From Pyrus communis (Eukaryota > Streptophyta > Magnoliopsida > Rosales > Rosaceae), in the NCBI RefSeq assembly GCF_963583255.1, contig NC_084813.1, forward strand, positions 18,047,799 to 18,111,798: 64,000 bases of DNA, read 5' to 3'. The notes beneath the pieces are model-generated. The model was given only the letters and a program-made list of their open reading frames with translations. It ran no database searches and had not been told where the DNA came from. A program made the translations under genes and the position numbers. Of this stretch, positions 11,180-21,639 are shown in pieces. How positions within the stretch are numbered: position 1 is the stretch's first letter; each line of letters opens with the position of its first letter.

Positions 11180-13115
11180 GTGTCTAGTTCTTGGATCATA
11201 TTTTATAAACAATTCTAACTTCCTTCAATTCTCATCAAATTTCTTAGAATCTCTTCAATTTCTTAACCTTCTACCCCAATTACTTAGTTTGGAAGAATTC
11301 GTTTCCTTCTGTTCTGCAAAAATCCCGTCTTCTCAATTTTAATAATGGCGCTGAATAACCTCCTCTAATGCATTTGCTCCGCCACAACATGTAACTTGAC
11401 AAAAAAAATAATATATAATTATTTGAATTGATTCATCAGAACCGACGTTCTCAAAGGTCAATGCCTGAAATTGATTTTTTTTTTTTTTTTTTTTTTTAAC
11501 CAATGACAACCTTCCCAGATTTTCTTTCTAAACTTTCCACGAAATCGGAAAAATCGTTTAATTTGGAAGGAAAATCACATAAACCGTGTACTAACACGAT
11601 AATTTGGGTTCCGTACAAAAACAAAAAAACAAAAATGTCTAGGAGAGAGAGAAAGAGAAAGAGAACCGACGAGGTTTTTTGGGCTTTGCTTGATAACCGT
11701 AGTGTTGTATTTGAAATATTATCCATGAAATTTGCAGTTTTCAAACAGAGGAATTCTGGGTCTTAAAAAGATTGTTGGGCATATTTTGACATGGGTTTGG
11801 GTTGGCAAGTGGGTTTGGGGTTGCACGGGCTTTCATTGTTTTTTCTAAATTTTTTTTTTTCTTTTGTTCTTATCATTAAATAAAATTAATGTATGATTGT
11901 TTTTAATTAAAATTCAAAGTTTTGAATTTTTTTTCATTAATTTTTATTTTTTAAAAAAAAGGAAAAACTAAGATTCAGGCTTCAGCCCTTAATCATCAAT
12001 GTTGTTCGACTGAAACCTTATTGGTTTCAAAATTTTATTGAAGTCCTTTGGCTTTTATCCATGTCAAATTTTTTTTAGGGATACTTTGGATGTGGTCCCT
12101 AATCCTTAACATTCTTTAATTAAAACCTTAATAATATTCAAAGTTTGATCAAGGTCCCTTGACTTTGTACACCTCATTATATTACTATTAATATTTATAT
12201 TTTTATAGTTTTGACATTAATTGTTTGATATTTTATGAGATTTATAATCCTATAAGTTTTAAATCCCTCATTATAATAATATTAGAAACGGTTACAATAA
12301 AAAAATTCAAACATTTTGATTGAATAAATGGATAAAAACTATGTAAAAATAAGAAATAATAAACGGCAAAAGAATGTATCCATAGTGTTAAAAAAATTGG
12401 TACATTTTACAAAAAAATTGGTACATTTCACATATAACAAAGTGGTACATTAATAAAGAAGAATGGGTACATTATAAATAAATTAGGGTACTAATAAAGG
12501 ATTAAAAATTATGAGTACAAATGAATTTTTAAAAATATAGGCGCCAAAAGAAATTAATACATGGGTACAAAATAAAACTAAAAAGAAAATACTACAAATT
12601 AAAAAAAAATTGCAAATTAAAAGTGGGTATAAACTAAAAATATAAATATATGATACAAAGTTTAGGCATAAAACATAAATATACCATTTGTAATTTTTCT
12701 ATCATTGATTAAATATACAATGTCACGTGAAGGTATACACATGGGTACAAACACAAATAAAACTTTAAAAAATATGGGCACAAAAAGAAACTAATATATG
12801 GGTACAAATTAAAAATGAAAAGAAAATTGGTACAAATTAAAAAAAATATTTGCAAATTAAAAATAGGTACAAACTAAAAATAAAAATATATGATAAAAAT
12901 TTTAGCCATAAATATAAATATACTAATTGTACCATTTTTAACACTAAAGGAATATATTTAAAAATAAAAATATTTTATTATTCAAATAATTAATGATGTT
13001 ATTAATACCCAAGACCTTAATAAAAAATTCAAAATAAATAGGATTTTAATCAATTGAGTAACAAAAAGAAGAATATGAACCTAATTTTCGCTTTTTTTTA
13101 TTGAAATCCTTGGAG
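11180..13115. other. AT-rich non-coding region with a tandem duplication
   Basis: No credible gene. Long A and T runs occur throughout. Positions about 12561-12700 and 12797-12935 are two diverged copies of one unit (period about 236 bp) rich in GGGTACAAA and ACAAATTAAAA strings. The stretches 11975-12075 and 12080-12175 repeat a 'cttaatcat/cctt aac ... aaaccttattggt ... cctttggctttt' theme, also as degenerate repeats. Confidence 0.5.
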
Positions 13116-13119
13116 GAGC

Positions 13120-13485
13120 ATCACGGTTGCTCGACCTGTACTCTTACGAGGGCTGCGATGGCAAGTCGGGGATGGTACATCCATCAAAATATGGGGCGAC
13201 AACTGGGTGCCCCGAGAAAACTTTTCCAAAATGACCACGCCACTTCTAGTGCACTGGTGTGGTGAGGACACGATGTGTAAATTATCTTTTGAAATCTCGC
13301 CACTGGGAAATGGAACTTCTTAGTACTTTATTTTGCTCTGAGGAGAGTGAGGCTATACAACGTACCCAACTGACTTAAGACCTATGGATCACAAATTAAT
13401 ATGGCATCATGAACTAAACGATATCTTTACCATCAAGAGTGCCGATCACTTGGCAAGAAGAGAGGTGGAGATGCACAGGTAGGCC
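13120..13485 (+). pseudogene. LINE ORF2 C-terminal remnant
   Basis: One forward frame reads a stretch typical of plant L1-type LINEs just upstream of the zinc-binding reverse transcriptase tail: RWQVGDGTSIKIWGDNWVP (near 13155-13211), then a region containing TPLLVHW. A stop follows, and after a frame change comes a segment with LIWHHELNDIFTIKSADHLA (about 13390-13455), the usual 'W..NG.F.VKSAY' motif. Endonuclease and polymerase domains are absent. It is a dead fragment. Confidence 0.7.
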
Positions 13486-13489
13486 TGGT

Positions 13490-13954
13490 AAACGGTTCGT
13501 GTCTGTCGTTTTCGTGTAACACATGTTATCTTAACAGATCAAGTCGTGTTACATCTATTATCTTAACGGGTCCTTAACAGGTTGGGTCACTTTACTCAAC
13601 AGGTAAACTGACCCGATCTGTTATGACCCGTTAAGAAAAATATATTTTTTTTCTTAAATTTGCACATACCACACATTGCCACATAAATATTACTTTAAAA
13701 CATTAAAATACATTTATCGTTTAAGTACTACATCTACATTCGAAAATAAAAGCCTAAAAAAATACACATGCTCTTGGTGCAGGTTAAATCTAGCTACCTA
13801 ATCCCCCATGCTGAATTGTAATCATTTAACTACTTTGATTCATGCATATGTGCTGCAATAAGAGAAATTCATGTAATATTTGTTCATTTCCTAGTAGCAG
13901 GAAAGTGACTACAATAAGAGAAATTCATGTAATATTTGTTCAATTCAATATAAA
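13490..13954. other. Non-coding flank with short direct repeat
   Basis: Begins with GTAAC-rich, MITE-like sequence (13490-13630). Near 13855-13942 the string CAATAAGAGAAATTCATGTA, extended by ATATTTGTTCA, occurs twice about 54 bp apart. No gene seen. Confidence 0.4.
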
Positions 13955-14097
13955 TATTAGGTAAATATTTCACATTAATCATTAGATAACTGTTACACTA
14001 TGGTATTTATACAAGACTATTACAGCTTAGCAAATAAAGATTACTTAATCTCTAAGTATTTCCTCTTCCTAATGTAATTACATTTGTATCCTTAATA
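13955..14097 (-). repeat. 3' LTR of the young copia element (143 bp)
   Basis: Identical by eye to 18528-18670. Bounded by the ATAAA target duplication on the outside and the purine tract on the inside. Non-canonical TA...TA ends. Confidence 0.92.
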
Positions 14098-15008
14098 TCC
14101 CCCCTCAAACGAAACGGGGAAAGCCGCAGTTGAAGTTTGGAACGGAGAAATAGGAATCGGGGCTTGGACAGAGCTTTGGTGCAAATATCAGCAATCTGAT
14201 CCTGGGAAGCCACAAAATGCACAGAGACGCGATTTGCCAGAACCTGTTCCCGAATGTAATGATAATCAAGCTCGACATGTTTGGTACGAGCATGAAAAAT
14301 GGGATTTTTGGCTAAGGAGAGAGCTGAGATATTATCACACCATAACTGAGGAGAGTGAGGAAGAGGATAAGAAAGATCAGCAAGGAGTTTGCAGAGCCAG
14401 GTGAGTTCTGCAGCAGTGTTAGCAAGAGAGCGATACTCGGCTTCAGTGGAGGAGCGAGCAACAGTAGGTTGCTTCTTTGCACTCCAACTGATGAGAGAAT
14501 TGCCAAAGTAGATGCAATAACCGCCTGTGGAGCGTCGGTCTAAGGAGCAGCCTGCCCAATCTGCATCTGAGAAGGCATGGAGAGATGGAGCCTGAGAACA
14601 TTTAGAGAACCATAAGCCCAGGTCGAGAGAACCCTTGAGATAACGCAGAATGCGCTTCACAGCTTGCATATGGGAGATCCGTGGAGTGTGCATGAACTGA
14701 CAAACCAAATTAACAGCAAAACTGAGATCAGGGCGAGTCCAGGTCAGGTACTGGAGAGCTCCAACAAGAGACCGATATTCAGAAGCGTTGTCAAGGAAAG
14801 GAGAAGAGTGATCAAGTTTAGTGGTGCTGAGAGGAGTGGTGCAGGGCTTGGCACCCTCCATGTGCGCCTTGGCCAGAAGATCTAAGATATACTTAGTCTG
14901 ATTGAGAAAGATACCTGAAGAGGACCGTTTTACTTCGATGCCAAGGAAGTAGTGAAGAGCACCAAGGTCTTTGATGGGAAAGAGAGCACTAAGATGCGAT
15001 ATAACTTG
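14052..15008 (-). pseudogene. Remainder of copia reverse transcriptase and RNase H, downstream of the stop
   Basis: In frame with the preceding gag-pol and separated only by the TAA at 15009-15011. It contains the end of the reverse transcriptase (the LHYFLGIEV region) and a full RNase H with DADWAG, STEAEYRSL and the DN..A..L..NP motif, and runs about 46 bp into the 3' LTR. Re-initiation at the internal methionine at 14861 would give only 269 residues lacking the polymerase core. The element has no other visible lesion. Confidence 0.9.
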
Positions 15009-18000
15009 TTAACAGGCTGCAGAAGAAGGGCCAGTCACTAAAATATCATCCACATAGACAAGGATGAACACCAAATTGGGAGATTGCTTGATAAACAACG
15101 AATGATCACTCTGAGAGCCGTGAAACCCAAGAGAAGATAAAGCAGTATGAAGTTTAGCATACCAGGCGCGAGGGGCCTGTTTTAAACCATAAAGAGATCG
15201 GTGAAGATGACAAACATGATGTGGTTTAGATGGATCTTCAAAACCAGGTGGCTGCTGCATGAACACAGATTCAGTGAGAGTGCCATGAAGAAAGGCATTG
15301 CTGACATCGAGCTGATTGAGGAACCAATCATATTGAGCAGCAATAGTGAGAAGAAGACGAATGGTGACAGGCTTAGCGACAGGACTGAAGGTTTCAGTGT
15401 AATCCAAGCCCTCTTGCTGGTGAAATCCTTTAGCCACTAAACGGGCTTTATACCGATCAATAGAGCCATCGGGTTTTCGTTTGATCCGAAAAACCCATTT
15501 ACAACCCACAAGATTGGGCGAAGAGGAAGACGGGACAAGGGACCAGGTACCTGTGGTGGTAAGGGCAGTAAATTCTTCCTGCATTGCCTTTCGCCAATGG
15601 GAGTATTTGGAGGCTTGGGAGTAGGTTGTAGGGATATAGTCAACAGCAAGATGGGGAGGAATAGGATGCTTAGTGGCAGTGAGAGCTTTAGGTTTAAAGA
15701 TACCGGATTTGGATCGTGTTTGCATAGGGTGAAGGTTGGTAGGTGCTGGAGACTGGGAGGAATGGGAAGGGGAGGGATCGGCAGGGGGAGATAAGGGGGC
15801 AGGATGAGAGGATAAAGATAGGGAAGAGGAGAGAGGAGCAGGATTCACAGGAGCAGAGGGAGATGAGGGTGAGAGTGAGGAAAGAACAGGAGGTGGGGGG
15901 TGATAGGAAAAAGTAAGAGAAGAGGGAATAGAAGATGGGGAGGAGGAAGAAGAAGGAACATAAGGTGATGAAGAGGAAGGCAAGGAATGAAATGGAAAAA
16001 AGGATTCATCAAAGATAACATGGCGAGAAATATAGATTCTGTGAGAGGAAGGATGAAGGCAGAGATAACCTTTATGATTGAGGCTATACCCCAAGAAGAC
16101 ACAAGGTTTGCTTTTGGGGTCGAGTTTGGAGGATGTGTAGGGCTTCAACCAAGGGAAGCAGCGACAGCCAAAGACCTTGAGAAATTTATAATCTGGGGTT
16201 TTCTTGAAGAGAGACTGCCAGGGAGAAGGCCGGGAGATAGTAGGTAGCCTGTTGATTAGATAGACAGATGTAGCAAAGACCTCAACCCAGTAAGTGTGGG
16301 GCACTTTAGATGCTGCCAATAGAGTTCGAGCTGTCTCAACGATGTGCCTGTGCTTACGCTCAGCACACCCATTCTGCTCAGGTGTGTGAGGACAAGTGAG
16401 TTGATGTTGAATGCCAGAGCTAGATAAGAACTGAGAAAAAACAGTACTGACAAACTCTCCACCAGAATCTGAGCGTAAGGCAATAACCTTGGAACACAGA
16501 GAATTTTCAACAAGTAATTTCCATTGCTTAAACACAGTAAGTACATCAGATTTACACTTCAAAGGATAGAACCAACAATAACGAGTATAGTCATCTAGAA
16601 AAATGACATAGTAGCGAAAACCCTGATGAGAAACTGATGGTGAGGGACCCCAAACATCCGTGTGAATAAGTTCTAGAGGCTTGCTGGAGGTACAAGTAGT
16701 TCGTGAAAAAGGAAGTCTGGAACATTTCCCTAGTGCACAATCTGAACAAAAGGTTGTATTTGAACGATCAACAACAGCAATACAGGATTGAGAGGCCAAC
16801 TTATTTACAATCTTCACAGAAGGGTGGCCCAATCTTTGATGCCAGAGATGTCTCGAAGCTTTGACAGAAGCAACTAAAGCATAAGGAGAAGGAGCAGGTA
16901 ATGATGCTGCGGAGAGTGGATAGAAGCCATGTTGAACTGGACCTTTAAAAAGCATCCTCCCCGAAGAAAGATCCTTCACAGTGAAGTGAGAGGGATAAAG
17001 ATGCATAGAACAGTAGTTGTCAAGTAGAAATTGATTCGCAGAGAGAAGATTATGTTTTAAGGCAGGGACATGTAAAACATTCTTTAACAAAAAAGAATGA
17101 GTAGAAGTATGTAAAGATGAGGCACCAGAGTGGAGAATGGGCAAACCTTTGCCATCTCCAATATACACTTGTTCTGGACCAGTATATGGTTCTGAATTCT
17201 GAAGATGAGCAGTCGAATTCGTCATGTGCGAGCTAGCACCAGAATCGACAATCCAGGTAGGATTAGGAGGGGAAGTATTAGCAATCATGGCAGAATGAGA
17301 CGCTTTGCCAGTGTAGTGAGGATCCATGCGATAGGGACAGTCACAAGCTTCATGGTCTGGTTGGCGACAGATCTGACAGAAGAACTTGCGAGGAGAAGAG
17401 TAATGTGGACGAGAACCACGAGAGAATCGTTGATTAGGATTCCGAGAGTAGTTATTCCGGCCAGTGTTGTATCTAGAGTGGCCACGAGATTGAAAATTAC
17501 CCCGATTTGGACGTCCTTGAGTTGGAAACCCTGGAGAAGTATGCGAAGCCACAAACCCTTGAGGAGGAGAATTTGCAGGCAAAGGAAGAAGACCAGCAGA
17601 TGAATTATACGCCTGAAAAGGAGCAGTGGAAACAGGTTTCTTCCGATTATTGAGCTGAATCTCCTTACTAAGAAGTAGGCCATGCAACTCATCAATAGTA
17701 GTAGAGCCAAGACGGAACTGAATAGCATCCACAAATGAGTCAAATTCGGGAGGTAAGCCATGAAGTGTGACGGAGATGAGTTCGGAATCTTCCACGGGAG
17801 CACCAGCACTGGCAAGGGCATCTGCAATTTCCTCAATTTTCTGAAGATACTGAGCAGCATTCAAATCACCTTTGACAAGACTGCGAAGACGAGAACGAAG
17901 CTCGTGAATGTGCGACTGAGAGGCAGTGGCGAGGCGCGATTCCAGTTTCGCCCAGAGTTCTCGAGCAGAGGTCACGCCAACTGTGTAGGGAATTAAAGAT

Positions 18001-18347
18001 TCAGAGAGAGTGGAATTAATCCAAATGAGGATGTTCTGATCATTCTCGAACCAGGTAACATAGGTCGGATTGAGAGTTGCAGTGCGATTGCCAGAAGAAT
18101 CAAGAAGATATTTGGGCGGCGCCACCAGAGATCCGTCAATGAGACCGGTAAGATTATAACGGCGGAGGATCGGAGCAAACAAGGCACTCCAGGTGAGGTA
18201 GTTGGTAGTGGTGAGCTTGATTGGAACCATAGATCCAATGTTTTGGATCGTGATGGAAGAAATTGCAGAGTTAGGGTTGAGATGTGCATCTGGAATCGGA
18301 TGAACAGGAGAAGCCGATTCGGAAGATGGAGAGGCAGTAGTCGCCAT
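15009..18347 (-). CDS. Copia gag-pol polyprotein, ending at a premature stop in reverse transcriptase
   Basis: The minus-strand open frame reaches back to 18392. The ATG at 18347, beginning MATTASP, is the likelier start because the 15 preceding codons are unlike gag. Counting from the first methionine of the long frame: gag about 55-260, CCHC zinc knuckle C339-C342-H347-C352, protease DSGA 383-386, integrase HHCC about 518-553, integrase catalytic D578, D642 and E678, and reverse transcriptase with YVDD at 1113-1116. It stops one residue after SSAAC at TAA (15009-15011), where a CAA glutamine codon is expected. The same frame continues without break to 14052. The polyprotein would serve particle assembly, processing, integration and cDNA synthesis. 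Confidence 0.93.
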   Translation of the reverse strand: MATTASPSSESASPVHPIPDAHLNPNSAISSITIQNIGSMVPIKLTTTNYLTWSALFAPILRRYNLTGLIDGSLVAPPKYLLDSSGNRTATLNPTYVTWFENDQNILIWINSTLSESLIPYTVGVTSARELWAKLESRLATASQSHIHELRSRLRSLVKGDLNAAQYLQKIEEIADALASAGAPVEDSELISVTLHGLPPEFDSFVDAIQFRLGSTTIDELHGLLLSKEIQLNNRKKPVSTAPFQAYNSSAGLLPLPANSPPQGFVASHTSPGFPTQGRPNRGNFQSRGHSRYNTGRNNYSRNPNQRFSRGSRPHYSSPRKFFCQICRQPDHEACDCPYRMDPHYTGKASHSAMIANTSPPNPTWIVDSGASSHMTNSTAHLQNSEPYTGPEQVYIGDGKGLPILHSGASSLHTSTHSFLLKNVLHVPALKHNLLSANQFLLDNYCSMHLYPSHFTVKDLSSGRMLFKGPVQHGFYPLSAASLPAPSPYALVASVKASRHLWHQRLGHPSVKIVNKLASQSCIAVVDRSNTTFCSDCALGKCSRLPFSRTTCTSSKPLELIHTDVWGPSPSVSHQGFRYYVIFLDDYTRYCWFYPLKCKSDVLTVFKQWKLLVENSLCSKVIALRSDSGGEFVSTVFSQFLSSSGIQHQLTCPHTPEQNGCAERKHRHIVETARTLLAASKVPHTYWVEVFATSVYLINRLPTISRPSPWQSLFKKTPDYKFLKVFGCRCFPWLKPYTSSKLDPKSKPCVFLGYSLNHKGYLCLHPSSHRIYISRHVIFDESFFPFHSLPSSSSPYVPSSSSSPSSIPSSLTFSYHPPPPVLSSLSPSSPSAPVNPAPLSSSLSLSSHPAPLSPPADPSPSHSSQSPAPTNLHPMQTRSKSGIFKPKALTATKHPIPPHLAVDYIPTTYSQASKYSHWRKAMQEEFTALTTTGTWSLVPSSSSPNLVGCKWVFRIKRKPDGSIDRYKARLVAKGFHQQEGLDYTETFSPVAKPVTIRLLLTIAAQYDWFLNQLDVSNAFLHGTLTESVFMQQPPGFEDPSKPHHVCHLHRSLYGLKQAPRAWYAKLHTALSSLGFHGSQSDHSLFIKQSPNLVFILVYVDDILVTGPSSAAC

Positions 18348-18515
18348 AGCTAAGATTGAAGAAGAGATCGCGATTAGGAACAAGAATCGCAAGGAAGAAG
18401 CACGAGCAAGTCAAGAACCGATCGAATCAAGATCAAGAACTGATCGAAGAAGAAGAGGAAGCGACGCAGAGAGAAGCGGAAAAAAGGATCGAAAAGGAGG
18501 TCGTGAGACTGGAGG

Positions 18516-18527
18516 CGATTGATACCA
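18516..18527 (-). other. Primer binding site of the young copia element
   Basis: On the minus strand TGGTATCAATCG starts immediately after the LTR. It matches the 3' end of initiator methionine tRNA for the first eight bases, as usual in copia elements. Confidence 0.85.
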
Positions 18528-18670
18528 TATTAGGTAAATATTTCACATTAATCATTAGATAACTGTTACACTATGGTATTTATACAAGACTATTACAGCT
18601 TAGCAAATAAAGATTACTTAATCTCTAAGTATTTCCTCTTCCTAATGTAATTACATTTGTATCCTTAATA
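18528..18670 (-). repeat. 5' LTR of the young copia element (143 bp)
   Basis: Identical by eye to 13955-14097. Abuts the PBS at 18516-18527 and the ATAAA duplication at 18671-18675. A minus-strand promoter for the element should lie here. Confidence 0.92.
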
Positions 18671-19369
18671 ATAAATTCACCACAATAAATCTGAGGCGTC
18701 ATTGTATTAATTTTTGTAATAATGACTACAAGAGTTATGCACATGTATAATATTAAAATGACAATCCTACACCCCCATAATAAACAGTGTTTGTGTTAGT
18801 TTTTTTTTTTTTTTTGGAAGCTCATCAGAAAAACCGAGCTGGGAAGCGAGTCAGCCATGGCGATGGAGGTGAGTTCATAGTACGACGATGATTCCCATGT
18901 CGTTTTTTTGATACGAAGAAGAAATGGGTTGGTGTTAAATTGTTAATTTTAATTAAGTTAAATGGATTAATAGAAGCTGCTGCAGCATATCCCCTAACAT
19001 ACAATAAATCTGAGGACATTCATGCTTGAAAGAGGGTGAGGAGGAAGGTTGCGAAGTTCACAGAGTGAGACCGAAAGGCTACAGCCGCTACACACAATCA
19101 CAATCAGGCACTACAAAATATAAAATACAGATCGAACCTTGAACGGATATGCAGAGCTGAAGTTCACAGAGAGGGCCGCTACACAAAAGAGGATGAGGTG
19201 GAAGGTTGCGACATGCGGAGGCGAGGGAGATGCAGAGCTGAGCGAGAGAGATTCGAGAAGTCTGTCTGAGAAGAGAAGAGGATTCAAAGTCCAAGCTAAT
19301 GCCCAATGGACAGCTGAGATTAAATCTCAGCCAATCCAATGGTCACCAATTTTTTAAATTTAATTTAAT
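18671..19369. other. Non-coding region, possible small gene fragment
   Basis: No clear gene. At 18857-18868 a short forward frame, ATGGCGATGGAG, is followed at once by GTGAGT, a good splice-donor match, and preceded by a purine-rich leader. This could be a stray first exon but no second exon was found. Around 19025-19060 and 19185-19225 the phrase 'gaggatgaggtggaaggttgcga' recurs in diverged form. Confidence 0.3.
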
Positions 19370-20110
19370 ATATAAATTCACTAACACTTTTTATATAGCA
19401 TAAGATTTTGTAGTATCCACTAGTGTAAATATTTTAAATTGAAAATCGAGTTCATTCATTGTATTCATATAGGGTCAAAAGAAGTGTAGCTGTAAAAAAT
19501 CATCAAAATCGGAGTTAAAATAACCGTTAAATCGTGATTTTTCATTTACAACCGTCGAAAAATTTTGTCCTATTTAACGTGATTTTTCATTTATAACCAT
19601 CGAAAATTTTTGTCCTATTACTTGATCTCTAAATGTTTGTTTTTTTTGCGATTTTTGGCATATGCAATCTCAAAGCATATACAAATAAGTTTGACGGTTT
19701 GGATCATTGAAATTAGTTTCGTATGATGCGTATCCCATCAAAATGATAGATTCACTAACACTTATAATTTATTTATATTTTCATTAAGTATAACATAGGA
19801 TTTTGTGGTATCCACTGGTGTAAATATTTTAAATTGAAGATCAAGTTCATTCATTGTATTCATATAGGGTCAAGGAGTGTAGCTGTAAAAAAATCATCAA
19901 AATTGGAGTTAAAATAACCGTTAAATCATGATTTTTTGTTTATAACCGTCGAAAAGTTTTGTCACGTTACTTGATCTCTGAATGTTTGTTTTTTGCGATT
20001 TTTGGCGTAAGCGATCTCGAAGCATATACAAATAAGTTTGACGGTTTGGATCGTTGAAATTAGTTTCGTAGGATGCGTATCCCATCAAAACGATAGATTC
20101 ACTAACATTG
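19370..20110 (-). repeat. Two copies of the 345-bp repeat also found inside the CACTA element
   Basis: Reads, in reverse complement, like the array at 40383-43480: 'ggtatccac', 'cattgtattcatatagggt', 'atcaaaatcggagttaaaat' and 'gcatatacaaataag' blocks occur in the same order. Two head-to-tail units start near 19375 and 19745. The first contains an extra short duplication (about 19560-19620). No CACTA end is visible here, so it may be a fragment of a related element or an independent satellite. Confidence 0.75.
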
Positions 20111-20663
20111 CTGAGTGTTGATTCCTCGCGTATCTCGGGATCGAGGCATGACAAGTGTCGAATGAGTAAACTGCTATGTACAAAGTGGTTGTTGAAGGCA
20201 GGATGGCTGCTGGAGAGCCTAAGGTCATCCAAGCTGCCAAATAAGTAGTCTGCTTTGTTTAGCTTATGTCGGATTTTAGCGACCTTCATACAAGTTTATC
20301 AATTTGCCAGAAATTTAATGAATTGCTTTCTTTACTTTACTCCATCTTCATTTTCTTGAAACTTTGCTTGCTTAAAGCGTCTTACAAACTTTTAGCCATA
20401 GAACCGTCAGTTGGGCACACTGCTTTTAAAAAACAGACGATCCTATGAATATGGTCTTGAGTTTTGGCTTCTTGGGGCGTCGAGTTGTTGAGTTTGTCGT
20501 GAGCTGCTGCCCCGTGACCATTTGATGCTTAGTTGGTTGTTAAGTATTCAATCCTTTGAGCTGTGTGGCCTACATCACAACATGATAAAGATATGTGGGA
20601 TATGAAAATCGGTAACTAATCACATCAAAATGAGTAGTTATGTGAAAATTCGTGGGCAGTTTG
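20111..20663. other. Spacer with nothing recognised
   Basis: Mixed-composition sequence between the 345-bp repeats and the 50-bp minisatellite. Open frames are short and overlap repeats; I see no domain or repeat boundary. Confidence 0.4.
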
Positions 20664-21130
20664 TCCCCTTCCGTTGAAGAGTAGACCAAGATGGGTGTCG
20701 GAGAATTAGTTTACCCTCTTGTGCTGGAGAGCTTACCCAGATAGGTGTTGGGGAATTAGTTTATCCTCTCACACTGGAGAGCTTACCCAAATGGGTGATG
20801 AGGATTTAGTTTATCCTCTCGCATTTGAGAGCTTACCTAGATGGGTGTCGTGGAATTAGTTTACCCTTTCCCACTGGATAGTTTACCAAATAGGTGTCGG
20901 GGAATTAGTTTATAGCCTCGCACTGGAAAGCTTACCCAGATGGGTTCTTGGGAATTAGTTTACCCATCTGCATTAGAGAGCTTACCCAGATGGGTGATGG
21001 TGAATTAGTTTATCCTCTCGCACCGGAGAGCTTACCCAGATAGATGTTGGGGAATTAGTTTACCTTCTCGCATTGGAGAGCTTACCCAGGTAGGTGTCAA
21101 GGAATTAATTTACCCTCTCACACTGGAAAG
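20664..21130 (+). repeat. 50-bp minisatellite, about nine units
   Basis: The string GAGCTTACCCAGATGGGTG followed by a GGGGAATTAGTTTACCCTCT-like string recurs with starts near 20681, 20731, 20781, 20831, 20881, 20930, 20980, 21030 and 21080, a period of 49-50 bp. Units differ at several positions. A 50-bp period changes frame each unit, so it is not coding. It stops about 100 bp before the UGT remnant. Confidence 0.9.
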
Positions 21131-21224
21131 TAGTGCAGTTGAGGAAAGCTGGACTGCTCGACAACTAAAATAATCCTCAGCTAGAGTTTGGCGATTTGCT
21201 TGAGACTGTAAACTGCTTGTGGAA

Positions 21225-21376
21225 CCCGCACAAGGTATGAGTTGGAAGTGCTGCGAAGGGTAAGAGAATGAAGAATGAGGCCATGGAGTGGGAGAATTTG
21301 GCAGAGGAAGCCACTGGTCCACCCGGTTCTTCATCTGCAAACTAGAAAAATTAGTGAATCAATTTCAATTGTAAGA
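21225..21376 (+). pseudogene. UGT85A-like 3'-end remnant
   Basis: From about 21247 one frame reads GKRMKN, then [21 protein letters not shown] (about 21280-21340), nearly matching the C-terminal end of UGT-A and UGT-B ([19 protein letters not shown]). It then meets a stop where the intact genes continue for about 13 residues. The PSPG box and all upstream sequence are missing, replaced by unrelated sequence and the 50-bp minisatellite. It marks a former UGT gene in the same orientation as the intact ones. Confidence 0.85.
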
Positions 21377-21639
21377 AAAGTCTAGATATTCTGCATATGG
21401 ACAACCAAGAAACGTGCAATGCGTTACTAGAAGTTATTGGTTCAATGAATTAGCAAACATATTTAGCCTGCTACTATCTTCAATTTTGTGTAAATACTAA
21501 TTTCGGGTTGAACATATTAACATTGCATTATTTGATATGTATGCTGAGAGATTCTACCTTGTCACTGGGATAAAGACACATAGGTATAGATATTGTTGTG
21601 GCACATAAGATTTTCTCTTGCCAAAGATACAAGACAACA

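Larger units (their letters stand above)
13955..18670 (-). mobile_element. Young Ty1/copia retrotransposon, 4,716 bp, TSD ATAAA
   Basis: Complete element read on the minus strand. Two 143-bp LTRs (13955-14097 and 18528-18670) appear identical. ATAAA flanks both sides (13950-13954 and 18671-18675). A PBS reading TGGTATCAATCG directly adjoins the 5' LTR, and the polypurine tract TTGAGGGGGGA adjoins the 3' LTR. The order gag, protease, integrase, reverse transcriptase, RNase H is the copia order. LTR ends are TATTA...TAATA and not TG...CA. Such TA...TA ends are known among non-canonical plant LTRs, mostly short copia LTRs. Identical LTRs imply recent insertion. Confidence 0.95.

Noticed and set aside
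8640..13115. Search for CRISPR-like arrays among the short repeats
   Set aside because: The units are contiguous or nearly so with no unique spacers of constant length, and the genome is plant-like.
16256..17860. Several sizeable open frames opposite or overlapping gag-pol (15987-16247, 17205-17603, 17285-17860)
   Set aside because: Shadows of the real copia frame, with no family signature.
18857..18875. Possible short first exon with GTGAGT donor
   Set aside because: Four codons only, and no second exon or repeated evidence was found.
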